Part shown: piece after piece, positions 24,771 through 33,941 of the stretch
Position numbering within the stretch: position 1 is the stretch's first letter
How the letters are laid out: every line of letters begins with the position of its first letter
Origin: Athripsodes cinereus
Lineage: Eukaryota; Arthropoda; Insecta; Trichoptera; Leptoceridae
Reading direction: 5' to 3'
DNA length: 64,000 nt
NCBI GenBank assembly: GCA_947579605.1
Contig: OX388316.1
Span: 14,449,290 to 14,513,289 of the forward strand
Notes under the pieces: model-generated
Told to the model about the DNA's origin: nothing
The model's input: only the letters and a program-made list of their open reading frames with translations
Databases searched by the model: none
Position numbers and translations under genes: made by a program

Positions 24771-27000
24771 GTGATGTATTGATGAAAATATGTATTTTTA
24801 TTATTAAAAAATATGTTTTAAAAACTGACATAAATGGACTTTATAATTAAATTATCCTAATTACCTGGATATTAATTACCTTTTCTAAGTGAGCACTTGC
24901 ATAATTAATTATGTAGCGCTAGTATTGTAGGTAGCTATTTATTATGTATTATGGAGTTAATATAATTAAACCTTAAACCTAATACTGGAATGAAATTTGA
25001 TGTATCTTTACCATTATTATTGTTAAGTTCATCATAAATAGAGATGAACATTATTCAAGTAGGTGGTACCTACTCACTCTTATGTAGGTAAGTATGACGC
25101 GAAGTTTAACTGGTAATCTCCGGTTTAACAACGGTTTAAGGATAAGCGCTGGCGCTGTGCTGGCTGCATCTAGCGGTAAATTCTTCTGAAATAATTAATT
25201 TGCATAATAACGCTCTGCAGAGATGATGATGAGCGTTTTAAAATTAAGCACCAATTAAAATGTAGCTTAATTCAAATGTAGCGTTCGGGAAATTATTACT
25301 GGTTTACTTCATTACTTGGAACAATATAAGAAATATATAATGAACACATTATATATGATATAATGTGTAGTGTTACTTAGTAGTTTGTGAAAATTGTGCT
25401 GAAAGGAGAACAAAATGATGTAATGTTTTATCCTATGTGTGTATCTTACAATTAAAGTAAATTATTATGAAATATAGTGAGCTCACTACTAGAGGTAGGC
25501 GTCTCAAATTTTGGTGGTTTTGAGTTATGTGTTCTAGATGTCAGAGTAATTTCTAGTCATAATTATCCATTAAAAGGCTTCCTTGTATCAATCTCAGTAT
25601 TTCTGTATAATATAGCATATTAATTAATTTTCTTTTAGTAATATATCATGATATTTTATTCATTATCTCAAAACTATTGATTTTGAGATATCTAGTTATA
25701 GTATTGAGCCCACAAAATGTGATTGAATTTCTGTTATTTTGTATTTTCTCAGGATAACAATACCTATCTATATCTATTTCTAACCTTTTTTTTCGTTTTC
25801 GAAAAATGCTCAAATGCGAAGGAAATTTTTAGAACCTCAAAATTAGTGGTATAGGGTAATATCCGTTCTAAATGTCAATTTATTTTGTGCCTTGTAATAT
25901 GGTTAGTAGATACTTAATAGCTATATTGTTTTCAGTTAATTTACAGAAAATCATCTGTTGTAAAAGATACTACATACGATGTCTTATAAAAATACTTACC
26001 TACTAGACGGATAAAGTCAAAGATTTTTACTACTGATTTCAAAACTAATTATATTCTGAAATAATAAATTCTGTTTTTTAAGCAGCAAATATGTACATAT
26101 ATCCCTTAAGGATTTATACATGTAATATAATCACGATTTTTTCTTCAGTCCAACGCAGCAAAATAATATTTTGATGTTACATAATATTATCCAATCCCCA
26201 TCCCATTTGACTTATCGGGAATCTTAAGCTTATTTTTTTCCATATAAATTCTCACTCCACGATGTCAACACGGAGTAAATAATAAAACAGAACACGCACA
26301 TGCTTCTTTATCACGTGTTTTGAGTATTAAAAATTTATATTATCCTCCGGGAATGAAAGGTTTTCGGGAGGATGCTTTCAAGATATCCCGCAAAAGGCAA
26401 AATGTTATCACATTATTATTATTACTTTATCCCGCAAATATTATGTTCACTTGGTATTACCTACTGCAAAAATCTTGAAATGTCTATAATCTTATGTCTG
26501 AAGTATGTCGTCTCCCTTGCGGTTTGCACGAAATTGATTAAAAGTCGTGTATTCTTATCATACATACAAATAATCTTTCGTAGATTTTCATCTAACCATA
26601 TTACACGCTTTTTCCGCTTCTGGGAATTTGCTGTAATTCAAGAGAATTTTGTATCCGTATAATTATAGCAGTAGGTATTTGGAAAAAGTAAGGTATCATT
26701 CAAATTTAAGTAGTTAATACGTTTCCTTGAAATGTTTTCAAATCGTATTATTTTAATTAATAAAGTTTAATGAGCAAATCGCAAATCCTCGCGCCACGTG
26801 CATTGACGAGTATTAAATTATTTTTCTTTGGAAGTGAGCTTGTTAACTATAAAAAAGTATCAGAAAAATTTAATAAAAGATGATACTATTTACTTAATTG
26901 TGATACTGTAATCATAATTATTTGTAAAGTATGTAAGTAGTGAAATGTATATTTTTTGTTTTATTTTTAAATATTTTTTTGTAAAAGGCATTAGCCGTTA
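24771..27000. other. Gene-free AT-rich stretch
   Basis: No gene or known repeat recognised. A GC-richer patch at about 25130-25180 (GCGCTGGCGCTGTGCTGGC) stands out but reads as no protein. A LINE-like tail end, GTAAAAGGCATTAGCCGTT, directly abuts the SINE at 27001. Confidence 0.4.
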
Positions 27001-27194
27001 ATTTTTTTTTTTTTTTAAAAAAAAAGATATATCTGGGTTTTTGTTACAAACCCAAATACAACCTTATACACCTTATACACCTTTCACACTAAGCTAAAAG
27101 CTTGTGTCGTGAAAGGGGAGTTTGCCGGCACCTGGGATCGAACCACGGACACCTTGTTCACGCGGCCGAGACTCTACCTCCAGGCTACCGACGA
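27001..27194 (-). repeat. tRNA-derived SINE (SINE-A), full-length copy
   Basis: Reads on the minus strand from TCGTCGGTAGCCTGGAGG through the B box GGTTCGATCCC and GTGTGAAAGGTGTATAAGG to a long A/T tail. It differs from the 30.7-kb copy by a 10-bp internal duplication (GGTGTATAAG twice). Otherwise close in sequence. Confidence 0.9.
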
Positions 27195-28701
27195 ACTCGA
27201 TTTGATATTTAAGTAAATAATAGAAGTTGTTAATCATACAGATCTATGATTTCAGAATTTATAGAACAATGTAATATTAAAATATAATTCGTGTATTGCC
27301 TTTTGAAAAGCGGCAACCGGACACAATTATTTCCTATGACATTTTTTTCGGCATTTTTGTGTAAATGGAAGTCAATTGAAATCATAAAGATGATTTATCG
27401 GAAAAATCTTCAGAACTAATAGCATGCAATATATTTTCACTATAGAGTAAGATACAAGCATCCATCGATTTTGTAAGGGTGTTAAAACTAATTTGACCTC
27501 ACACAAAAGGAAGAAATAAAGGAACAAAGAACTCATCTGTCTTCGTGTCGAAACAAATGACTGCAGTGGAATGGACGACTGCAAAATAGTTTAAAAAATA
27601 CGGGGTGATTGATCGCATCGAGAGTCAGTAAGTGAGATTAATTTTTTGTGGGAAGTTGGAAGCATGGTCTGTTGCGCTTCGAAGTGAAGGTGGTTTTAAT
27701 TACTAAGGAACTAGAGGTTTAGGTTTTGTATTATATATTCCATATAATGTAACATTATGCACATCACATGAGCTGAACTGACAGAGATGAACATCTTATA
27801 TGTATGCAGTAATAGGCGTAATGAATGTAAATGCTTTTAAAATTAGGAAAAATGAGAGAGCCTTTGAATGAAAATAAAACTCGAGACATACCCATTTGCT
27901 GAGATTTTCGGACAACAGGTTAATAAAATATTATCTTTGAAATCATGTATATATTTTAAAATAAAAAGTGCCAACAAAACTGAGAATAAACACTGGTATT
28001 TATAAAGAACGTCTGGTAGTACTGGAACCGGTATTTTCACTGGGTAAACAATCAGCATTAATTATTTACTAAAAAAAATGAGTAAACCAAATCTATAGAT
28101 TTGACATAGTATGCGAGAGAATAAAATTAAGAATGTATGTAATATTATGTAAGTTTGTTATTGTAAGTGCCTATGCTTAGCCTAGAGATACTTATTGTAG
28201 GTACTTGTATATCTATTGTTTTATTTTTGTTTTGTTTCCGTTTTAAACCAACGTACGTTGTAATAATTGAATTGATCTGATTTGATATCAGTGAATGATG
28301 CATGCGGGTTCGGATATTCGGACAGTATGAAGCAGTAGTGCGGTGCCTCAGTGTTGCGATATAAATCAAACGTAATTAAATTATTGTTATTATTTTACAA
28401 TGGGGTAATCAAACAACGATCCATCGCAGAGGTACACCCTAAAGATAATAACAATAATAATATAAGTTAATTGTAATGATGAATATTCTCCGATAATGTG
28501 AGTAGGTATAAAGGTAGAGTCACATAATATGTGGGGAGGAGATACATAATAATAATAATGGATATTTTATATTATTTATTTACACATACAAAGTATGTAG
28601 ACCAAAGGTACGATCATCGACAGAGTAAGTTAGTTAGTTGATCTTTGCGATAATCGATTTTTAAAATCACACATTCGAAAATAGAAATGGATGAATTTAG
28701 A
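27195..28701. other. Gene-free stretch
   Basis: No gene recognised; only short frames and short (AAT)n runs at about 28447 and 28547. Confidence 0.4.
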
Positions 28702-28709
28702 ATATTTAG

Positions 28710-28881
28710 CAGGGTTGTAACGGATATCCGCATCCGTATCCGCATCCGCATAACATTCGCATGAATTTTGACATCCGCATCTGCAACTTTTATATTAAGA
28801 TATCCGCATCCTCATAACAGTGTCGCACTCCAGATCCGCATCCATAACCGCATCCGCAAAGTGACATCCGTTACAACCCTA
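28710..28881. mobile_element. hAT-like MITE with internal ATCCGC repeats
   Basis: A 172-bp element with inverted ends CAGGGTTGTAACGGAT (left) and its complement at the right, where the terminal base is A, not G. It is flanked by an exact 8-bp duplication, ATATTTAG, at 28702-28709 and 28882-28889. An 8-bp duplication and a YAGGG terminus are characteristic of the hAT superfamily. The interior is built from about a dozen degenerate copies of the hexamer ATCCGC. No coding capacity, so it would depend on an autonomous hAT element elsewhere. Confidence 0.88.
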
Positions 28882-28889
28882 ATATTTAG

Positions 28890-30012
28890 ATTATCGTTTT
28901 GGATTGGGTACTTGGTTACTGTCCAGGTTTTCTAATACCTAATTATATTTTAATTGTGAAATTCCTTTCTGAGTGATAAATTTATATTAATTTATACCTA
29001 TAAATGAGAACTACTACTCGAAGAATCACTCTTAAGTATTGTATTGAATATTTTTTTCGTGCATAATTATTTTTAATTATTATCAGCATGCTTAATTTCA
29101 AAAAATACGAAATTTGTCATTATCGTAACATGAAATTGTAAAAAGTAATTGAGAACTTTTATATTTCACGTCGTTACAAAAAAAGTGCATTCGATTAGAA
29201 TGCCAAGACTTAGATTGTAATCGTACTTTGTTGATGCATGTAGGCACTTGGCATCACTTATACAATATTATGTGTATACTCAAAGACAATGATAATAATA
29301 ATATGCACTGTTTATCAAATAACAATACATTATTATTTTGGTAAATATTTGAATAAGAGACCTCGAAATAGCAGAAGCAGGTTCCGTTACATTTATTTCT
29401 ATTTTGTTTTCTCACCATGACACTTCTGTGTTCTTACAAATGAAAATTCTTTACTGCTTCTACGCTAAAAATGATAGAGGAAAACATCCAGTACAATCGC
29501 AAACCATATTACTTTCAATAAAATTAACTTCTTTCCTATACATTAATATCTCTCATGAAAAATCAAAACTTCGATTTTCACTAACTATTATAATGTAGAA
29601 ATAAATATCAGTAAGTATATCACATACTCAATATAAATAAACATAATTATTTATCTCAAAAAAAAAAAATATATAGGTATTTTTGTGATAGTTGTCTGTT
29701 TGCGTTTTGTGAGAACAACGTTTAAGGCGTGTTAGTAACAAAGAACAAGCATTTGTGAAATAATCTTTAAAATAAAATGAGATGCAACTATGTTTGTTTT
29801 TATTCGCTGTGTAGGTGTTTAAGTAGTAAAATTCCATAACGAAATTCAAAAATCAATATTTTCTCCTACTATATTATGCTCTTTATTGAGAGAGACATCT
29901 TGAATTGCCCTAAGATGAAAGACGTCTCTCTCAATTAAGAACAGTTGGAGAAAACATTTGATTTTTAATTTCGTGTTTGTTTTTGATTAATAAATTGAAA
30001 AAAAGTACCTTC
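28890..30012. other. Gene-free stretch
   Basis: No gene recognised. The segment at 29829-29940 (AATTCCATAA core, then a GAGAGAGAC ... GTCTCTCTC inverted pair) resembles 31323-31450; see findings. Confidence 0.4.
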
Positions 30013-30020
30013 ATATAAAG
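30013..30020 (+). repeat. 8-bp target-site duplication, left
   Basis: ATATAAAG, repeated exactly at 30548-30555. Confidence 0.92.
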
Positions 30021-30547
30021 CAAGGGTGGCCAACCCGCGGTCCGTTAGGTGTCTACGTGCGGCCCGCGAAGCATATTTATTTATTCTATAAAAGAAACAA
30101 TGAAAAGCATTACAGTAAAAAAAAACTTTTCGCTGTCATTGTACGTAAACAGTAAACAATCAAGACAATAATAAAATTTAACACAAAAATACAAACACAT
30201 AGAAATTCTATGACACAAGTATACAAAAAAAGGAATAGGTATCTACTGACCACGTCGAATCGTGGATGAAAAATTATGCACAATTTTATCATAGTCGGAA
30301 CAAGTACCCGCTACTTTTTTGAAAGAGGTATTTTGAAAAAAATATTCTTTAAGAAATCCGAAGAATTTTGTAACATCTCAAATTCCTATGCCATTTTGAA
30401 AATTTGGCGACGGGGGGGGGGGGGTAGAAATTTTAAGATGAAGTAAAATTATCAAATGTTCCATACATGGAGTACATTGTTGTACGGCCCGGTAGGAAAT
30501 CTCATTCTGAAATTTGGCCCTACTGCTGAAAAGGTTGGCCACCCATG
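30021..30547. mobile_element. Non-autonomous hAT transposon
   Basis: A 527-bp element with inverted ends CAAGGGTGGCCAACC (left) and GGTTGGCCACCCATG (right), flanked by the exact 8-bp duplication ATATAAAG. The subterminal CGCGGTCC and GCGGCCCGCG motifs are typical of the GGTGGCCAAC-type hAT elements that occur in many animals. No transposase frame is present; a run of 13 G lies at 30412-30424. Intact ends and target duplication suggest a fairly young insertion. Confidence 0.93.
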
Positions 30548-30657
30548 ATATAAAGCATAAAAATATCTATCTGTTCTACTTATTCTATCACATGTAATGA
30601 AAATGTGTGTCATCCTCTCTGTACCAAAAACAAGAATATAGGATAATAACATCGAGT

Positions 30658-30835
30658 TCGTCGGTAGCCTGGGGGTAGAGTCTCGGCCTTGTGAACAAGG
30701 GGTCCGGGGTTCGATCCCAGGTGCCGGCGAATTCCCCTTTCACGACACAAGCTTTTAGCTTACTGTGAAAGGTGTATAAGGTTGTATTTGGGTTTATAAC
30801 AAAACCCAGATATATCTTTAAAAAAAAAAAAAAAA
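30658..30835 (+). repeat. tRNA-derived SINE (SINE-A), reference copy
   Basis: A 178-bp SINE. The first 73 bases are tRNA-like: a 5' TCGTCGG pairs with a 3' CCGGCGA (one G-T pair), the pol III A-box region lies at 30665-30680 and the B box GGTTCGATCCC at 30708-30718. A loop GTGAACA would place a GAA (Phe-like) anticodon, but the T-stem is mismatched, so this is a SINE head rather than a working tRNA. The body and an A(15) tail follow. Four further copies are in the window, two of them 5'-truncated. Confidence 0.93.
30665..30680 (+). promoter_or_regulatory. Internal pol III promoter, A box region of SINE-A
   Basis: TAGCCTGGGGGTAGAG fits the tRNA D-arm/A box position; it pairs with the B box GGTTCGATCCC at 30708-30718. 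Together they would drive RNA polymerase III from within the SINE. Activity is inferred from sequence only. Confidence 0.75.
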
Positions 30836-30879
30836 CATACATGTAATTCTGATTGACAAAAATTAAACCAGCAAGAAAG

Positions 30880-31285
30880 TGATGTGATACATATTGTTAA
30901 TGCTTTATTTGAGAACATATTTCGTAATTGCACTACGTGTTGTCCAACGTTTCGTATTATTTCCCGCCATGTCATGATCTGCTCCGACCCTCGTTTCTCT
31001 CTTCGCACCAAGTCACTGGCTTCCACATATATCTACTTCTGCTGTGATTTCAGCCAATATTTTCTGTCGTCTATTTCCAGCACCGAGACACTTATTGTCT
31101 CCCATCGTCTCACGAAACTCTATCAATGTATTAACAATGTCTTGAGTGTTTCCGTATATCGGAATAAAAAATATTATGTAAATATTTGTGCCATTGGAGA
31201 AATGAATGCCTTGAGATGAAATTAATGCGAAATTCTTTGTTTTTACGACAAGTTGTCTATAGAAGTAAAAACTAGGACAAATCAA
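30880..31285 (-). pseudogene. Unrecognised degenerate coding-like segment
   Basis: Two minus-strand frames join by a frameshift near 31013-31026. The first contains NTQDIVNTLIEFRETMGDNK and GAGNRRQKILAEITAEVDIC; the second contains LVRREKRGSEQIMTWREIIR and NVGQHVVQLRNMFSNK. The composition is richer in charged residues and in G/C than the chance frames nearby. An AATAAA signal falls at the end of the second frame, as at the end of a LINE or a processed copy. I do not recognise the family. It could be a decayed transposon ORF or a pseudogene. Confidence 0.4.
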
Positions 31286-31724
31286 ACAGAAACAACTCGT
31301 TTCACTGTGTCGGTATTTAGAAAGAAGAATTCCATAATAAAATTACAAACAGATGTTTTTCTACTTTGTTGATTTTTATTGAGAAAGACGTCTTTCGTCT
31401 TTCAAGGACATTGTCAATACCCTTAAAAGACAAAAGAGGTCTCTCTTAAATGAAAATAAACATAGTATAATATTTTTTTTGAAACAATTCTTGTTTCATT
31501 TTTATAATGAGAAATACAAATGTACCCTTTTTGGGAAATTTGGAACGAGACTAAATCTAAAATCGCAAAGATTTTTTATTACTAGCGATTTAATCTGGCA
31601 ATATTATTTGAAATATTTTGTACCTTAGTTTAGTAATAAAAACCTGTCATGACGTAAACGCTTAAATTCAAATAGTAGGTAGGTAACTGCGATGCTCATA
31701 TTCATTCATTTTGTTTTTTGTACC

Positions 31725-31860
31725 ATCATGGTATTTTCCACAAATGGGGTATTCAGGGGACTAACCGCATGAACTAAACATACAACCCGTCTTTTACATG
31801 CTAATGTAGAAAAGACATTCATGATGTGTGTGATACCTTGTCGCTATACAATATGATCAT
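31725..31860 (-). repeat. (TAG)n-tailed retroposon, diverged minus copy
   Basis: On the minus strand it contains ACACATCATGAATGTCTTTT, a TACATTAGCATGTAAAAGAC region, the box CCCCATTTGTGGAAA and ATACCATGATGGTA, matching the 3' half of the family with many changes. Confidence 0.5.
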
Positions 31861-31925
31861 ATAAATTAGAGATGAAACGAATAGTGGGTATATTTGACCG
31901 AATACCGAATATTATGCAAGATTAT

Positions 31926-32066
31926 TATTTATTTATTTATTTTATTCTTCACTGTACATTGGTTACAATATTACATAATAAAATAGTGTCATAAAAATAA
32001 CAGTTATACAATTCAATGTACAGAGGGCGAGTTTATCGCTAAAATGCGATGTCTTCCAACTAACCC
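31926..32066 (-). repeat. LINE 3' tail nested in the left end of the hAT-like element
   Basis: Reads on the minus strand as GGAAGACATCGCATTTTAGC, GATAAACTCGCCCTCTGTAC and an ending with AATAAAATAAATAAATAA. The same tail, more diverged, is at 39790-39897. The sequence on both sides resumes CCGAATA-rich hAT DNA, so it is a nested insertion. Confidence 0.78.
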
Positions 32067-32244
32067 GGATTATGTGCCGAATAACCGAATATTTGGCGAA
32101 TATTCGGCACAACAATAGTGAGAGGCGGTACTCCCGACCGCGCATCTTCGTGTATAGGAATATCATAGACATACCTACTAGACTTGCAGCGCGGTACACT
32201 TTTTCGAAATGTTTGTGTAACAACATTAATAATAACAATAATAA

Positions 32245-33450
32245 AAATTTCTTATCAGATGCAAAAAAGTGTTAAATACATATCTTTCGGGACACAATAA
32301 AATTAGGGCAGTTAATACATGGGCAATTCCTTTATTATTGTATACATTTGGGATACTCAAATGGAACCAGACGGAGCTGGATGTCATCGACAGAAAGTTC
32401 AGAACCATGATGACAAGGTATCGTATACATCATCCAAGATCATCTATAATGATACTCTACCTCCCAAGGAAATTGGGAGGAAGGGGCTTATTGAATATTA
32501 AAAATTTACACAATCAGGAAATTCAATCATTAAAAACTTTTTTTCAAAATTCTAGGAACAAAGATGGGTATGATGATATAATATCTTGTGATCAGGGTTA
32601 TTCACCGTTGTGTTTGTCGAACTCAAGTGTCTCACTACCGATATTGAATAATGATGATAGAATGGACATATGGAAATCCAAGTCTCTCCATGGTCGATTC
32701 TATGAAGTGTTAACATCTCAGAATGTTGATACTGTGGATTCGGTCCATTGGTTGAGATTTGGAGATCTTTTTGGCGAAACCGAAGGATTTGTTTGTGCCA
32801 TTCAAGACCAAGTAATAGTCACAAATAATTATTCTAAATTTATAATGAAACAAAATATTTCGGATAGATGCAGAGCCTGTTATCGGGAGGGAGAGACATT
32901 AAGACATATTTTGTCTGGATGTTCTCTTCTTTCCGGAACAGACTATTTGAAAAGACATGATCAGGTAGCAAAAATATTACATCAAAATTTAGCTTTGAAA
33001 TTTAAATTAATTGAACAGGAATCAAAATTACCATACTATAATTATTGTCCAGTATCGGTACTTGAAAACAATGACACTAAACTCTACTGGGATCGACCAA
33101 TTCAAACTGATCGAACTATTATAGCTTATCGACCAGATATTGTGTTGGTTGATCGCAGATGCCGTAAAACATACATCATAGACATCACTATACCGCACGA
33201 TGAAAATTTAAATAAAGCTGAGCAAGATAAGATAATAAAATATCTTGATCTTGCTCATGAAATCAAAGATATGTGGAGAACACCTACCACAATCATCGTG
33301 CCTATAGTGTTGTCTGTGAATGGTTTAATACCTAAGAGTCTGTCAAGCAATCTCAGAAAACTGGGAGTAGACGACAGGCTCAAATACAGCATGCAGAAGG
33401 CCGTACTTCTATCGTCCACCAGGATAGTAAGAAGGTTTTTGTCCCTGTAG
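32245..33450 (+). pseudogene. R2/R4-type LINE: C-terminal RT, zinc knuckle, REL endonuclease
   Basis: About 402 codons open to the TAG at 33448-33450; no ATG is needed, since this is the truncated 3' part of a larger ORF. Domains: the end of RT/thumb with AVNTWAIPLLLYTFGILKW and the HHP motif YRIHHPRSSIMILYLPRKLG (about residues 52-71 from 32269); then a long linker; a CCHC knuckle CRACYREGETLRHILSGC (about 202-219); and a restriction-like PD-(D/E)XK endonuclease with RPDIVLVDRRCRKTYIIDIT (about 288-307). R2, R4 and NeSL-type elements have this order. They nick DNA and prime reverse transcription on it. The RT catalytic core is missing. The flanking AT-rich 3' region extends to about 33670. 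The frame has no stops, so this is a young truncation. Confidence 0.9.
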
Positions 33451-33941
33451 CTCTGTAAGTGATCTCCCATGATTGTACTATTTCATAGAACATCATGGAA
33501 GAGTCAACTCGAATAATGTTGGGGTTCTACATTTTGAATATACATAAATTTATTTTAATATTTTATGGTTTTTGTTATTTAATGTTATTTTTAAATTTTA
33601 TTGTTAATCTTATATTGTGTTCAAAATGTAGAATCAAATATTATTTTGTTTAATAAATGAGATATGAGACAATAATAAAATTATGTCGTTTCACTCCATA
33701 TTAAATTAAATGAATTAATGAGATATTTGAGGATTCATATAGGTAATTATGCATCTGCAGCTGACAATGAAATAGCAACAATCTACAAGCTATTAGTTCT
33801 TTCCAGTTTTACATTTAAACTATTCGGCAGAACACCGAATAATAGACTAAATATTCGATATTCGGACGGATAGTAAAAATGTTGCCGAATAGACAGAAGA
33901 CCGAATAGTTACCGAATATTCGTTGCATCTCTAATATTATA

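Larger units (their letters stand above)
31867..33933. mobile_element. hAT-like element interrupted by two retrotransposons
   Basis: The left end TAGAGATGAAACGAATA (31867-31883) is the inverted counterpart of the right end TATTCGTTGCATCTCTA (33917-33933), one mismatch. Both ends carry many CCGAATA/TATTCGG repeats (31893-31911, 32076-32110, 33823-33920), a known subterminal pattern of hAT elements in animals. The 8-bp flanks ATATAAAT and ATATTATA agree only in part, so the target duplication is worn. Inside sit a minus-strand LINE tail (31926-32066) and an R2/R4-type LINE (32245-33670). The hAT sequence itself makes up about 450-500 bp. Confidence 0.75.

Noticed and set aside
30588..30842. 84-codon frame with GTWDRTPDPLF
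   Set aside because: It is the antisense translation of the SINE-A B box region; the same peptide-like motif arises wherever tRNA-derived SINEs occur.
31963..32238. 91-codon minus-strand frame
   Set aside because: Covers a LINE 3' tail and hAT-like DNA; no domain.
32245..33450. Site-specific R2 in ribosomal DNA
   Set aside because: No 28S rDNA flanks; the insertion is in hAT-like DNA. Only the domain type is kept.
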